A stretch of DNA of 64,000 bases from Variovorax sp. CF313 (GCF_000282635.1 NZ_AKIW01000005.1:1-64000); one strand, 5' to 3'; counted from the first letter of the stretch, positions 31,805 to 41,159 are shown. The notes: generated by a model not told the origin, from the sequence alone. Numbers and translations: made by a program.

Positions 31805-32143
31805 ATGCCCACGATCAAGATCTATCCGCATCCCGAATACTGCCCGCAAGGCGCCGAGATCACCGCGCCGGCCGGCACCTCGATCTGCGAGGCCCTGCTC
31901 GACAACGACATCAACATCGAGCACGCGTGCGAGATGAGCTGCGCGTGCACCACCTGCCACGTGATCGTGCGGGAGGGCTTCAATTCGCTCAATGAGGCAG
32001 AAGAGGGCGAGGAAGACCTGCTCGACCGTGCCTGGGGCCTGGAGCCGCAGTCGCGCCTGAGTTGCCAGTCGATCCTGGCGCAGGAAAATGTGACGATCGA
32101 GATTCCCAAGTACTCGATCAACCACGCCAAAGAGAATCACTGA
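31805..32143 (+). CDS. fdx: ISC-type [2Fe-2S] ferredoxin
   Basis: Adrenodoxin-like ferredoxin that supplies electrons for cluster assembly. It has 112 residues with ligands in the pattern C-x5-C-x2-C within ACEMSCACTTCHVIV and a fourth Cys in SRLSCQSIL. The Asp/Glu-rich stretch EAEEGEEDLLDRAW is the usual partner-docking surface. Last recognisable isc gene; no iscX follows. Confidence 0.95.
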   Translation: MPTIKIYPHPEYCPQGAEITAPAGTSICEALLDNDINIEHACEMSCACTTCHVIVREGFNSLNEAEEGEEDLLDRAWGLEPQSRLSCQSILAQENVTIEIPKYSINHAKENH

Positions 32144-32155
32144 AAGAGCCACCGC

Positions 32156-32863
32156 ATGTCGCGCCAGATCGTCCTCGACACCGAAACCACCGGCCTTTCC
32201 GCCGAGAACGGCGACCGCATCATCGAGCTCGGCTGCGTGGAGCTCTTCGCCCGCAAGCTCACCGGCAACGACCTGCACATCTACTTCAACCCCGAGCGCG
32301 AGAGCCATGAAGACGCGTTGAAGGTTCACGGCCTGACGACCGACTTCCTGCGCGACAAGCCGAAGTTCGCGACGCTGGCCAACGACATCGTTGAATACCT
32401 GCGCGATGCCGAGCTGATCATCCACAACGCGGCCTTCGACGTCGGCTTTCTCAACAAGGAGTTCGAGCGCGCCGGATTGCCGGCGCTGCGCACCTTCGTC
32501 AGCGAAGTGACCGACACGCTGGCCATGGCCAAGCAGGTCTACCCCGGCAAGCGCAATTCGCTGGATGCGCTGTGCGACCGTTTCGGCGTCGACCGCTCCA
32601 ACCGCACCTTCCACGGCGCCAAGCTCGACGCGCAGCTGCTGGCGGACGTGTACATCAACCTCACGCGCGGTCAGGATGCGCTGCTGATCGACGTGGCCTC
32701 GAACGAGCCCGCGCAAGGTACAACCGTGGTGGCCATCGACCTGAGCCAGTTCGAGCTGCCGGTGATCATGGCGGCCGAGCACGAACTGACCGCGCACGAG
32801 GCGGTGTTGGTGCAACTCGACAAATCGAGTGGCGGTCGCACGCTGTTTCGGGAAAACGGCTGA
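32156..32863 (+). CDS. dnaQ: DNA polymerase III epsilon subunit (proofreading 3'-5' exonuclease)
   Basis: DEDDh exonuclease of the replicative polymerase, 235 residues. Exo I is LDTETTGLSAENGDRIIELG. Exo II is HNAAFDVGFLNKEF. Exo III with the catalytic His is RTFHGAKLDAQLLADVY. A C-terminal tail (about 185-235) would bind the alpha subunit. It starts 12 bp after fdx, so it may be read through from the isc operon. A tRNA gene follows. Confidence 0.95.
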   Translation: MSRQIVLDTETTGLSAENGDRIIELGCVELFARKLTGNDLHIYFNPERESHEDALKVHGLTTDFLRDKPKFATLANDIVEYLRDAELIIHNAAFDVGFLNKEFERAGLPALRTFVSEVTDTLAMAKQVYPGKRNSLDALCDRFGVDRSNRTFHGAKLDAQLLADVYINLTRGQDALLIDVASNEPAQGTTVVAIDLSQFELPVIMAAEHELTAHEAVLVQLDKSSGGRTLFRENG

Positions 32864-32938
32864 AAAGCTATGGCATAATCTGAGGCTTCGCACAACGCGA
32901 TACGTTTTCAAGACGCTGAAGGCAAACAGCAGCGTTTC

Positions 32939-33013
32939 GGGCGGTTAGCTCAGGGGTAGAGCACAGCATTCACACTGCTGGGGTCGGAGGTTCGAAACCT
33001 CCACCGCCCACCA
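32939..33013 (+). tRNA. tRNA-Val, anticodon CAC
   Basis: Full cloverleaf of 75 nt including an encoded CCA: acceptor GGGCGGT/ACCGCCC, D-arm GCTC/GAGC, anticodon stem CAGCA/TGCTG around loop TTCACAC (anticodon CAC), and T-arm GGAGG-TTCGAAA-CCTCC. It decodes GUG. A CATAAT box at 32874-32879 lies upstream, without a clear -35, and a terminator follows. Confidence 0.97.
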
Positions 33014-33017
33014 AATC

Positions 33018-33050
33018 AAAAAGCGACCTGGATTTCCAGGTCGCTTTTTT
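33018..33050 (+). terminator. Rho-independent terminator of tRNA-Val
   Basis: The stem AAAAAGCGACCTGG/CCAGGTCGCTTTTT (14 bp, loop ATTT) ends in a run of six T, starting 5 nt after the tRNA CCA. A textbook intrinsic terminator; the A-rich 5' side also lets it work in the other direction. Confidence 0.92.
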
Positions 33051-33167
33051 GTTGCGCGTTTTCTTCTGGATCCACTGCGCGCCGAACAGGTCGGGTTCTG
33101 CGGCATGCCCGGCGTGCGGCACATGAGCTGTCGGTCCGCACCGACGGCAAGTGCAGCCAAGGGCCGT

Positions 33168-33196
33168 TTGAACTTTCCATGTCGGAGTTCTAGAAC
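33168..33196 (+). promoter_or_regulatory. candidate sigma-70 promoter of the small proline-rich gene
   Basis: TTGAAC (33168-33173) and TAGAAC (33191-33196) are separated by 17 bp, and the start codon is 22 nt further on. Both boxes match consensus in four of six positions. The rest of the 204-bp gap after the tRNA holds only the terminator. Confidence 0.35.
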
Positions 33197-33217
33197 CAAT
33201 GGGAAAGGAGCGCCACC

Positions 33218-33340
33218 ATGGCCACCCATCCCGACCTTCCGACACCTGTCACACCGGATCTGCCCGTCGAGCCCGACGAAGGGCCGAGCACACCACCCGA
33301 CGAACCCACCGATCCCGAGCCGCCGCCCTCCGTAAAGTGA
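33218..33340 (+). CDS. 40-residue proline-rich acidic small protein
   Basis: ATG 33218 has a perfect AAAGGAG Shine-Dalgarno 7 nt upstream and opens a 40-codon frame ending in TGA at 33340. The product is rich in Pro, Asp, Glu and Thr, with no hydrophobic segment, so it is probably soluble and disordered. Short Pro/Asp/Glu-rich proteins of this look are familiar in Comamonadaceae, but I know no function. The strong ribosome-binding site and codon use support a real gene. The FAD oxidoreductase gene begins 31 bp downstream. Confidence 0.6.
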   Translation: MATHPDLPTPVTPDLPVEPDEGPSTPPDEPTDPEPPPSVK

Positions 33341-33371
33341 TTCCACGCGCGGGCCGCGCTAAGCTCGCGCG

Positions 33372-34475
33372 ATGGAAGAAATTGATTGCGCCGTCATCGG
33401 CGCCGGTGTGGTGGGGCTGGCAGTGGCGCGCGCCTTGGCGCTCGCCGGGCGGGAGGTGCTGGTGCTCGAATCCGAAGGTGCGATAGGGACGGGCACGAGT
33501 TCGCGCAACAGCGAAGTCATTCATGCAGGCATCTACTACCCGCAGGGCTCGCTGAAGGCGAAGCTTTGCGTTGAAGGGAAGGAGTTGCTGTACGCCTATG
33601 CGGCGGAGCGCGGTGTGCCGCATCGACGCTGCGGCAAGCTCATCGTGGCGACATCGCCGGGGCAGGCGGACCAGCTCGATGCCATTCGGGTCAAGGCTGC
33701 GGCGAACGGTGTCGGCGACCTGGCGATGCTGACCGCGCAGCAGGCCGGTGCGCTGGAGCCGCAGCTGCATTGCGTCGCGGCGCTGCATTCGCCAAGCACC
33801 GGTATTGTCGACAGCCATGCCCTCATGCTGAGCCTGCTCGGCGATCTGGAGAACGCAGGCGGCATGCTGGCGCTGAAATCGTCCATCACGCGCGCCGAAT
33901 GTGGCGCTGGGGCTGTTGTCCTGATCGCGGAGGACGGCACGGCGTTGCGTTGCCGTAGCGTGGTCAATGCGGCAGGTCTCGGTGCCCCTGCGTTGGCGCG
34001 GTGCTTCGAGGGCCTGCCGCCTTCGGCGGTGCCCGTGGAGCACTTTGCCAAGGGCAATTACTTCACTCTGTCGGGGCGTGCGCCGTTCGGGCGCCTCGTC
34101 TATCCCGTGCCCGAGCCCGGCGGATTGGGCGTACACCTCACGATCGACCTGGGCGGCCAAGCCAAGTTCGGGCCCGACGTGCAGTGGGTGTCCTCGCCTG
34201 GCGACCTGGTGGTGGACCCGACGCGCGGCGACGGTTTCTATGCCGAGGTGCGCAAGTACTGGCCCGCGCTGCCCGACGGTGCCCTGATTCCGGGCTATGC
34301 GGGGATGCGGCCGAAGATCTCGGGCCCAGGCGAGCCGGCGGCGGACTTCATGATCGACGGACCCGATTCGCATGGCATACAAGGGCTGGTCAATCTCTTC
34401 GGTATCGAGTCGCCGGGCCTCACGAGCAGCCTGGCCATCGGGCGGCACGTCGCGCGCCTGCTGGCGGGTGAATGA
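33372..34475 (+). CDS. FAD-dependent oxidoreductase, L-2-hydroxyglutarate oxidase-like
   Basis: A 367-residue DAO-superfamily flavoenzyme. The N-terminal FAD-binding motif is [20 protein letters not shown], followed by [21 protein letters not shown], which is typical of the LhgO/L2HGDH group, and a C-terminal [17 protein letters not shown] flavin segment. The family oxidises L-2-hydroxyglutarate or related 2-hydroxy acids to keto acids, passing electrons to quinone or oxygen. The exact substrate cannot be set from sequence. Transcription could come from the promoter in front of the small proline-rich gene. Confidence 0.85.
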   Translation: MEEIDCAVIGAGVVGLAVARALALAGREVLVLESEGAIGTGTSSRNSEVIHAGIYYPQGSLKAKLCVEGKELLYAYAAERGVPHRRCGKLIVATSPGQADQLDAIRVKAAANGVGDLAMLTAQQAGALEPQLHCVAALHSPSTGIVDSHALMLSLLGDLENAGGMLALKSSITRAECGAGAVVLIAEDGTALRCRSVVNAAGLGAPALARCFEGLPPSAVPVEHFAKGNYFTLSGRAPFGRLVYPVPEPGGLGVHLTIDLGGQAKFGPDVQWVSSPGDLVVDPTRGDGFYAEVRKYWPALPDGALIPGYAGMRPKISGPGEPAADFMIDGPDSHGIQGLVNLFGIESPGLTSSLAIGRHVARLLAGE

Positions 34476-34629
34476 AGCGTGCTAGTACGCAATGAAGTCG
34501 CATCTCGCACCAAAGTCTGACCATCTGTCGCGCCCGAGGGCCTTTTGTGCCTGTAACATGACAGGACGCCATCGCTGGCGTGAAAGCCGCCGGCGCGGTG
34601 CCGGTGTCATCAATGGAGGAAAGATTCCA

Positions 34630-34926
34630 ATGAGTGCATCCCAAAATCTTGAAGCAGCGGCCGAAGACATCGCAAGCGACGTGCGCGGCGTGCTGGCAAG
34701 CAAGGACCTGGATTCGGTTCCCCACATCAAGGCGCTGCGCCAGCGCATCGACACCAAGCTGGCCATCGCACGCGAACTAGCGGCCGAGAAGAGCAAGCTC
34801 GCCGCCAAGAAGGCCCGCGAAGCGGCCAACTCCGCCAACGCCTACGCCCATGACGAACCATGGCAGATCGCCGGTGCTGCACTGGCTGTCGGCGTGCTGG
34901 TGGGCCTGCTGCTTGGCCGCCGCTGA
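34630..34926 (+). CDS. ElaB/YqjD/DUF883 family membrane-anchored protein
   Basis: A 98-residue protein: a helical, Lys/Ala/Glu-rich N-terminal region (about 1-72) and a single C-terminal membrane segment ending VGLLLGRR with an ERxxP-like DEPWQIAGA entry. E. coli relatives (YqjD, ElaB) sit in the inner membrane and bind ribosomes in stationary phase. ATG 34630 is preceded by TGGAGGAAAG. It is followed by a YqjE-like membrane protein, as in the E. coli yqjDE arrangement. The 154-bp gap upstream holds no gene. Confidence 0.85.
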   Translation: MSASQNLEAAAEDIASDVRGVLASKDLDSVPHIKALRQRIDTKLAIARELAAEKSKLAAKKAREAANSANAYAHDEPWQIAGAALAVGVLVGLLLGRR

Positions 34927-34980
34927 CCTGAGCATTCGCCGCCGCAGCATCGTTCGCCCGGACATGGCCGGAGCCAGCCC

Positions 34981-35703
34981 ATGAGGCTGTCGTCCCTGTT
35001 CGGATTGAACGCCCGGATTCGCCGGCTGCGCATCGCCGCCGCCGAAGGCGCGCTGGCGGCCGAAGACCGGGTGCAGCTGCTGCGCATGGCCTGGGAGGAC
35101 GAGAAGCAGCGCCTCAAGCTGTTGCTTGTCTTCAGTCTGGCCGTGTTGGGGCTGACCACGGTCACGGTGGCTCTGCTGTCCGTGGCGGTGGTGGTTCATT
35201 TCTGGGAAACGCCCCACCGCATCGTGGCCGCATGGTCGGTGGCGGGGGTGTGGATCGTGCTTTGGCTGGCGGCCGCCATCGGCTTGCTGCTGTCGCTGCG
35301 CAACGCATCCAACAGCTTCGTGCCGGCACGCCGCGAGTTCGAACGCGACTGGGCCTGGGTCCAGGACCGTTTCGGCCTCGGCAAGGACCCTGAGCAGGAC
35401 GAAGAGGCGCCGCGCCCCCCGCGGCCTGCCACGCGCGAGGAACTGCTGGCGCGCATGGAGCGTCAGCGCGAGCGCATCGCGACGTTGCAGGGTGGACGCG
35501 AGCAGGCGCAGCCGGTCGGCGGTTCAGGCGAGGGCGAAGCGCCTCCGCCCAACGAATCGGCGGCCGCCGCGGCACTGCGCATTGCACGTGCGCATCCGGT
35601 GGCTACCGGCGTCGTTGCTGCGGCCGCCGTGGTGGTGATCCGGCCGAAGCGCCTGCTGCGTTGGGCCGCGGTCATCGCGCCAATACTCTGGCGCATGCGC
35701 TGA
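34981..35703 (+). CDS. YqjE/holin-superfamily membrane protein with C-terminal extension
   Basis: A 240-residue protein. The N-terminal helix binds no obvious motif. Two transmembrane helices (about 46-73 and 82-105) form the YqjE/PF07332-like core. A charged region rich in Arg, Glu and Pro (about 130-195) and a third short hydrophobic stretch (about 203-218) follow, then the basic end RPKRLLRW...WRMR. The last part looks like the separate YqjK protein of enterobacteria, so this may be a YqjE-YqjK fusion. Partner of the upstream YqjD-like gene. Despite the holin label used for the superfamily, no phage genes are near. Confidence 0.75.
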   Translation: MRLSSLFGLNARIRRLRIAAAEGALAAEDRVQLLRMAWEDEKQRLKLLLVFSLAVLGLTTVTVALLSVAVVVHFWETPHRIVAAWSVAGVWIVLWLAAAIGLLLSLRNASNSFVPARREFERDWAWVQDRFGLGKDPEQDEEAPRPPRPATREELLARMERQRERIATLQGGREQAQPVGGSGEGEAPPPNESAAAAALRIARAHPVATGVVAAAAVVVIRPKRLLRWAAVIAPILWRMR

Positions 35704-35722
35704 AAGAGACGAAGAAAGAAGC

Positions 35723-36802
35723 TCAGGCCTGGCTGCGATCCCGCAGCAGCGCCCGGGCGGCTTCGCGCACCAGCGCAGGGCCGCGGTAGATCAGGCCGGT
35801 GTAGATCTGCACCACGTCCGCACCCGCGGCGATCTTGGCCTTGGCATCGGCTGCGCTCAGGATGCCGCCGACCCCGATGATCGGAAAACCCGACCCGAGC
35901 GCCGCACGCAGCTGGGCGACCACGCGGTTGCTGGCCTCGCGCACCGGCGCACCCGACAGTCCGCCCGCTTCATCCGCATGCGGCAGGCCCTTGACCGCAT
36001 CGCGCGCGAGCGTGGTGTTGGTGGCGATCACGCCGTCCATGCCGTGACGCTTCAGCGTGGCGGCAATCACCGCCACCTGGGCCTCGTCGAGATCGGGGGC
36101 GATCTTCACGAACAGCGGGGAGCGCTTGTTGTGGCTCGCGGCCAGCGCCTCGCGCCGTTCGGCCACCGCGCCGAGAAGCGCATCGAGCGCCTCATCGCTC
36201 TGCAGCGTGCGCAGGTTGGCGGTGTTGGGGCTCGAGATATTGATTGTCACGTAGTCGGCGTGCGGGTATACGCCGTCGAGGCAGAGCAGGTAGTCGTCCA
36301 CCGCGCGCTCGATCGGCGTGGCGGCGTTCTTGCCGATGTTCAGGCCCAGCAGCATCGGCGACGTGGTGCCCCTGCCGGTCTTGCGGAAACGCGCCTTCTG
36401 CACATTGGCCAGGAAGGCGTCGAGTCCTTCGTTGTTGAAGCCGAGCCGGTTGATCAGCGCATCGCGCTGCGGCAGCCGGAACATGCGAGGCTTGGGGTTG
36501 CCCGGCTGCGCCTTCGGCGTCACCGTGCCGACTTCGACGAATCCGAAGCCCATGGCGGCGAAGGCGTCGATGCAGCGGGCGTTCTTGTCGAGCCCGGCCG
36601 CCAGGCCCACGCGGTTCGGAAAGTGCAGGCCGGCGAGCTGGATCGGGTCGTTCACGCGCGGTGCCGAATAGGCGCAGGCCAGCGGCGTGTTCTGGGTGTG
36701 TGCCAGGCCGTCCAGCGTGAGTTCATGGGCGTGCTCGGGGTCGAAGCCGAACAGGAAAGGGCGGGCCAGGCCGTAGAGCGAAGAGGGCATCAGCAGGGGC
36801 AT
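35723..36802 (-). CDS. pyrD: dihydroorotate dehydrogenase, class 2 (quinone)
   Basis: Membrane-associated FMN enzyme of pyrimidine synthesis, oxidising dihydroorotate with quinone. It has 359 residues. An N-terminal amphipathic region ([24 protein letters not shown]) gives membrane/quinone contact. [19 protein letters not shown], the class-2 catalytic serine loop [12 protein letters not shown] and [11 protein letters not shown] follow. I start at the ATG at 36802; a nearby Met four codons in is also possible and neither has a clear Shine-Dalgarno. It is divergent from rpiA with only 40 bp between starts. Confidence 0.95.
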   Translation of the reverse strand: MPLLMPSSLYGLARPFLFGFDPEHAHELTLDGLAHTQNTPLACAYSAPRVNDPIQLAGLHFPNRVGLAAGLDKNARCIDAFAAMGFGFVEVGTVTPKAQPGNPKPRMFRLPQRDALINRLGFNNEGLDAFLANVQKARFRKTGRGTTSPMLLGLNIGKNAATPIERAVDDYLLCLDGVYPHADYVTINISSPNTANLRTLQSDEALDALLGAVAERREALAASHNKRSPLFVKIAPDLDEAQVAVIAATLKRHGMDGVIATNTTLARDAVKGLPHADEAGGLSGAPVREASNRVVAQLRAALGSGFPIIGVGGILSAADAKAKIAAGADVVQIYTGLIYRGPALVREAARALLRDRSQA

Positions 36803-36842
36803 CGGATAATTCTGAACTTCTATGAGCCAAGGATTCTCCGCG

Positions 36843-37547
36843 ATGACCGCACCCGCCACCCCAACCCCTCTTTCTCAGGATGAACTCAAGGCCCAGGTCG
36901 GCCTTGCCGCGCTGGCCTACGTGGTCAAGGGCGAGATCGTCGGCGTCGGAACCGGCTCCACGGTGAACAAGTTCATCGACGCGCTGGCCACCATCAAGGA
37001 CGAGATCAAGGGCGCTGTCTCCAGCTCGGTAGCCTCGACCGAGCGCCTGCGCGCGCTGGGCATCCCGGTGTTCGACAGCAACGAGGTGGAAGAACTGGCT
37101 GTCTACATCGACGGCGCCGACGAAATCGACCACCGCGGCTTCATGGTGAAGGGCGGTGGCGCCGCGCTCACGCGCGAAAAGATCGTGGCGGCGCAGTCGC
37201 GCAAGTTCATCTGCATCGCCGATGCGTCCAAACTGGTCGATGCGCTGGGCGCGTTTCCGCTGCCCGTGGAGGTGATTCCGATGGCCGCGCGCCGGGTGAT
37301 GCGCCAGTTCGCGAGCATGGGTGGCATCGCCCAGGTGCGCGAGAAGGACGGCCTGCCGCTGGTTACCGACAACGGTCAGCACATCGTGGACGTGACTGGC
37401 CTGCGGATCACCGATCCGCTGGCCTTCGAGTCCGAGGTGAGCCAATGGCCTGGCGTGGTGACGGTGGGCGTCTTTGCGCACCAGAAAGCCGACGTGTGCC
37501 TGCTGGGTACCCCGACGGGCGTGAAGACGATGCAGTTCGCCCGATGA
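36843..37547 (+). CDS. rpiA: ribose-5-phosphate isomerase A
   Basis: Interconverts ribose 5-phosphate and ribulose 5-phosphate in the pentose phosphate pathway. It has 234 residues from ATG 36843, which has AAGGA nine nt upstream; an in-frame ATG at 36822 would add seven residues. Motifs: [34 protein letters not shown] with the catalytic glutamate region, and [12 protein letters not shown]. Its neighbour pyrD starts on the other strand, so both nucleotide-supply genes share a short divergent promoter. Confidence 0.96.
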   Translation: MTAPATPTPLSQDELKAQVGLAALAYVVKGEIVGVGTGSTVNKFIDALATIKDEIKGAVSSSVASTERLRALGIPVFDSNEVEELAVYIDGADEIDHRGFMVKGGGAALTREKIVAAQSRKFICIADASKLVDALGAFPLPVEVIPMAARRVMRQFASMGGIAQVREKDGLPLVTDNGQHIVDVTGLRITDPLAFESEVSQWPGVVTVGVFAHQKADVCLLGTPTGVKTMQFAR

Positions 37548-37552
37548 TCCGC

Positions 37553-37568
37553 GGCCGCGAACGCGGCC
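37553..37568. terminator. hairpin between convergent rpiA and glutaredoxin-like genes
   Basis: GGCCGC-GAAC-GCGGCC forms a perfect 6-bp all-GC stem in the 25-bp gap between the two convergent stop codons. It lacks T-runs. Its position suggests a bidirectional transcription block. Confidence 0.5.
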
Positions 37569-37572
37569 TGGG

Positions 37573-38214
37573 TCAGAACTTGATGCCGGCCGGGTTGCTC
37601 GGGGTCGGTTCGCTCGAGGCGGGAGGCGGCGACGCGGGCTGCGCAGCTGGTGCCGCAGGGGCCCGGGTTGCGGGTGCTGCCTGTTGCGCGATCAGTGGCC
37701 GCGCCAGGCCGTTGCGATAGCCCGCGGGCAGGCTGTTGCTCTTGGGATAGCCGGCCGCGTCGAGGTACTGCGACCACTCGGCATCCGAAAAGCCCTTGAG
37801 CTGCTGCGATCCGATGGTCAGCAGCGGCAGCGAACTCTGGCTGCTCAGGCGCTGTAGCGCCTGGACTTCCTCGTTGCTCTTGACGGTTCGCTCTTCGAAC
37901 GGGATGCCACGCGTGACAAGCAGCGAGCGTGCCGTGCTGCAGGGGCCGCATTCGTCGCTGCTGTACAGGGTGACGGGGTAGCGCTGCGCCACCTGCCGCA
38001 ATTCATACGGCAGGCCCGCATTGGCGGGCGTGGTGACGCCGCCCTGCGGCCCCGAAGCCGCTTCGGTGCTGGCGGTCGGAGCGCGATCTGAAAAGGTGAC
38101 CTTGCCGTTTTTGTCGACCTGGCGGTAGATGGGCTGTGCCATCGCGCCCGCGGCAACGAGCGCAAGGGCGAGGCCGCTCAGGCGATGCAGTGAGAGTTTG
38201 TGAATCGGATGCAT
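37573..38214 (-). CDS. exported DUF4124/glutaredoxin-like protein
   Basis: A 213-residue protein with a signal peptide (basic start, hydrophobic stretch about 12-24, AMAQ cleavage). Then comes a DUF4124-type segment (QPIYRQVDKNGKVTFSDRAP, about 27-46) and a glutaredoxin/thioredoxin-fold domain (about 78-150) with a CGPC active site in YSSDECGPCSTARSLL and a cis-proline-like LPLLTIG. A Pro/Ala-rich tail follows. Probably a periplasmic thiol-disulfide protein; partner unknown. It lies 30 bp after prlC on the same strand. Confidence 0.82.
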   Translation of the reverse strand: MHPIHKLSLHRLSGLALALVAAGAMAQPIYRQVDKNGKVTFSDRAPTASTEAASGPQGGVTTPANAGLPYELRQVAQRYPVTLYSSDECGPCSTARSLLVTRGIPFEERTVKSNEEVQALQRLSSQSSLPLLTIGSQQLKGFSDAEWSQYLDAAGYPKSNSLPAGYRNGLARPLIAQQAAPATRAPAAPAAQPASPPPASSEPTPSNPAGIKF

Positions 38215-38244
38215 CGCCCGAGTATCGCAAGCTTCAGCGCCGCA

Positions 38245-40302
38245 TCAAACGGGCTGGGGCTCCGCCATGCCCTGATGTCGCAGCAGCGCATCAAGCTGGG
38301 GCTCGCGGCCGCGGAAGGCCTTGAACGAATCCATGGCGCTGCGGCTGCCGCCGGCCTCCAGGATGGCCTGGCGGTACTTGCGGCCGGTCTCGATGTTCGG
38401 CTCGCCGTCGGCGCCCACGGTTTCCTCGAAGGCCGCGTAGGCGTCGGCACTCAGCACCTCGGCCCACTTGTAGCTGTAGTAGCCGGCCGCGTAGCCGCCC
38501 GAGAAGATGTGGCTGAAGGTATTCGGCGTGCGGCTGAACGGCGGCGAGGGCATCACGGCCACCTCGGCGCGCACCTTGCCGAGCAGCGCCATCACATCGC
38601 CGGGCTTGGCCGCCGCTGCGTGGTACTCGGTATGCAGCAGCATGTCGAACAGCGAGAATTCGATCTGGCGCAGCGTCTGCAGGCCGCTCTGGAAGTTCTT
38701 GGCGGCCGTCATCTTGTCGAACAGCGCGCGCGGCAGCGGCTCGCCGGTGTCGACGTGGGCGGTCATGTGCTTGAGCACGTCCCACTCCCAGCAGAAGTTC
38801 TCCATGAACTGGCTCGGCAGCTCGACCGCGTCCCACTCGACACCGCTGATGCCCGAGACGTCGCGCTCGTTCACCTGCGTGAGCATGTGATGCAGGCCGT
38901 GGCCGAACTCGTGGAAGAGGGTGGTCACGTCGTCGTGCGTGAGCAGCGGCGGCTTGCCGTCGACGCCGCTGGCGAAGTTGCACACCAGCTGCGCAACCGG
39001 CGTTTGCAGCACGCCGTTGTCGGGGCGTAGCCAGCGGGCGCGCACATCGTCCATCCAGGCGCCGCCGCGCTTGGCGGCGCGCGCGGAGGGGTCCAGGTAG
39101 AACTGGCCGACCTTCTGGCCGGCGCGCTCGATGCGATAGAACTCCACGCTCGGGTGCCACGTGGGCGCCGAGTCGCGGCGGATCGACACCTCGAACAGCG
39201 TCTCGACGATCTTGAACAGCCCGGCCATGACCTTCGGCGCGGGGAAGTACTGCTTCACCTCCTGCTCGCTGAAGGCATAGCGCGCTTCCTTGAGCTTCTC
39301 GCCGATGTAGTTCCAGTCCCAGGGTTGCGGGTCGGTGATGCCCAGTTGCTCCGAGGCGAAGACCCGCAGGTCGGCCAGGTCGCGCTCGCCATAGGGCTTG
39401 GCCTTGGTGGCGAGATCGCGCAGGAACTTGACGACTTGCTCGGGCGATTCGGCCATCTTCGGCACGACGGACAGCTCGCCGTAGTTCCTGTAGCCCAGCA
39501 GCTTCGCTTCTTCCTCGCGCAGCGCGAGGATCTCCGTGATGAGCGCCGTGTTGTCGAAGGCGGCATCGCCGAATTCGCTGGCGCGCGTGACGTAGGCGCG
39601 GTAGAGCTTCTCGCGCAGCGCGCTGCTCCTGGCGAACTGCATCACCGGCAGGTAGCACGGCATCTTGAGCGTGAGCTTGTAGCCTTCCTTGCCCTCGGCT
39701 TCGGCGGCTGTGCGAGCGGCGCTCACGACGTCCTCGGGCACGCCCTCGAGCTCGCCCAGCGAGGCGTAGTAGGCAAAGGCATCGGTCGCGTCGAGTGCGT
39801 TCTCGCTGAACTTCTGGCTCAGCTCGGCCTGGCGCTCCTGGATGTCGGCGAAACGCTTCTTGGCGTCGCCCTGCAGTTCGGCGCCGCCGAGCACGAAGTT
39901 GCGCACGGCGTTCTTGTGCGCCTGGCGCTGCTCGGGGTTGAGCGTGGCCGGATCGATGGCCTTGTATTTGGCGTACAGGCGCTCGTCGGAACCCAGGCGG
40001 GTCCAGAACGCGGTGACGCGCGGCATGGCCTCGTTGTAGGCAGCGCGCAGCTCCGGCGTGTCGGCCACGGCATTGAGGTGGCCGACGGCACCCCAGGCGC
40101 GGCTGAAGCGTTCGGAGGCCACGTCGAGCACCCTGGAGATCGCGTTCCAGTCGGCCGGGAATTCGGACGCCGTTACCGTCTGCAGCGCGGTCTCGGCATC
40201 GGCCAGCAGGGTGTCGACCGCGGGCGACACATGCTCGGGCCTGATGCGATCGAACAGCGGGAGATCGGTGAAGTCGAGGAGTGGGTTGTTCGTGGTGGCC
40301 AT
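38245..40302 (-). CDS. prlC: oligopeptidase A (M3 family metallopeptidase)
   Basis: Zinc oligopeptidase that degrades short peptides, including cleaved signal peptides, in the cytoplasm. It has 685 residues. The HEFGH zinc motif is at 464-468 within TTLFHEFGHGLHHML, and the third ligand region GVEWDAVELPSQFMENF follows about 28 residues later. I start at ATG 40302; a GTG at 40311 would overlap the folD stop (GTGA) and cannot be excluded. It belongs to a run with folD upstream and the glutaredoxin-like gene downstream. Confidence 0.94.
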   Translation of the reverse strand: MATTNNPLLDFTDLPLFDRIRPEHVSPAVDTLLADAETALQTVTASEFPADWNAISRVLDVASERFSRAWGAVGHLNAVADTPELRAAYNEAMPRVTAFWTRLGSDERLYAKYKAIDPATLNPEQRQAHKNAVRNFVLGGAELQGDAKKRFADIQERQAELSQKFSENALDATDAFAYYASLGELEGVPEDVVSAARTAAEAEGKEGYKLTLKMPCYLPVMQFARSSALREKLYRAYVTRASEFGDAAFDNTALITEILALREEEAKLLGYRNYGELSVVPKMAESPEQVVKFLRDLATKAKPYGERDLADLRVFASEQLGITDPQPWDWNYIGEKLKEARYAFSEQEVKQYFPAPKVMAGLFKIVETLFEVSIRRDSAPTWHPSVEFYRIERAGQKVGQFYLDPSARAAKRGGAWMDDVRARWLRPDNGVLQTPVAQLVCNFASGVDGKPPLLTHDDVTTLFHEFGHGLHHMLTQVNERDVSGISGVEWDAVELPSQFMENFCWEWDVLKHMTAHVDTGEPLPRALFDKMTAAKNFQSGLQTLRQIEFSLFDMLLHTEYHAAAAKPGDVMALLGKVRAEVAVMPSPPFSRTPNTFSHIFSGGYAAGYYSYKWAEVLSADAYAAFEETVGADGEPNIETGRKYRQAILEAGGSRSAMDSFKAFRGREPQLDALLRHQGMAEPQPV

Positions 40303-40307
40303 GGAAA

Positions 40308-41159
40308 TCACTTGGCGGCGCGTTCCGCAGCTTCAAGGGTATTGACGAGGAGCATGGCGCGGGTCATCGGGCCGACGCCGCCCGGCACGGGGGTGATCCA
40401 GCCAGCCACTTCCTTCACGCTGTCGAAATCGACGTCGCCGGCCAGCTTGCCGTCGGCCTTGCGGTTCATGCCGACGTCGATGACCACCGCTCCGGGCTTC
40501 ACCATGTCGGCCGTCAGGAGATCGAGCTTGCCCACGGCAGCCACGATCACGTCGGCCTGCCGCGTGATGGCGCCGAGGTCTTGCGTGGCGCTGTGGCAGA
40601 TGGTCACGGTGGCGCTCTTGGCCAGCAGCATCATGGCCATCGGCTTGCCGACGATGTTGCTGCGGCCGATGACCACCGCGTGCTTGCCGCGCAGGTCGTA
40701 GCCGATGGATTCGAGCATCTTCATGCAGCCGTGCGGCGTGCAGGGCCAGAAGCCGGGTGCGCCGGTCATCAGCGCGCCGGCGCTGGCGACGTGGAAGCCG
40801 TCGACGTCCTTGGCGGGCGAGATCGTCTCGATGACTTTCTGGCTGTCCATGTGCTTGGGCAGTGGCAGCTGAACCAGGATGCCGTGCACCTTCGGGTCGT
40901 CGTTGAGGGCGCGGATGCGGGCCAGCAAGTCAGCTTCGCTCAGGTCGGCGGGGTAGGTCTCGAGCGTGGCCTGCAGACCGGTCTCGGTGCTGTCGTTGAC
41001 CTTGTGCTTCGTGTAGACCTGGCTGGCCGGATCGCTGCCCACCAAGATGATGGACAGTGCCGGGTTCACGCCGCGCGCCTTCAGCGCGGCGGTGCGGCCG
41101 GACACCTCGGCACGAATGGTTTTGGCGAGGGCGTTGCCGTCGATCAGTTGGGCGGTCAT
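40308..41159 (-). CDS. folD: bifunctional methylenetetrahydrofolate dehydrogenase/cyclohydrolase
   Basis: One-carbon enzyme interconverting 5,10-methylene-THF and 10-formyl-THF. It has 283 residues with the catalytic lysine in [25 protein letters not shown], and the NADP loop [17 protein letters not shown]. The end of the fold is [18 protein letters not shown] at 41159; the upstream response-regulator terminator separates it from the sensor pair. Followed after a few bases by prlC. Confidence 0.97.
   Translation of the reverse strand: MTAQLIDGNALAKTIRAEVSGRTAALKARGVNPALSIILVGSDPASQVYTKHKVNDSTETGLQATLETYPADLSEADLLARIRALNDDPKVHGILVQLPLPKHMDSQKVIETISPAKDVDGFHVASAGALMTGAPGFWPCTPHGCMKMLESIGYDLRGKHAVVIGRSNIVGKPMAMMLLAKSATVTICHSATQDLGAITRQADVIVAAVGKLDLLTADMVKPGAVVIDVGMNRKADGKLAGDVDFDSVKEVAGWITPVPGGVGPMTRAMLLVNTLEAAERAAK

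Noticed and set aside
32864-33217. tRNA gene as an integration (attachment) site
   Set aside because: No integrase gene, no direct repeat of the tRNA 3' end and no change in base composition is seen downstream.
34981-35703. Phage holin
   Set aside because: The superfamily label covers YqjE; no phage genes are near and the YqjD-like gene precedes it.
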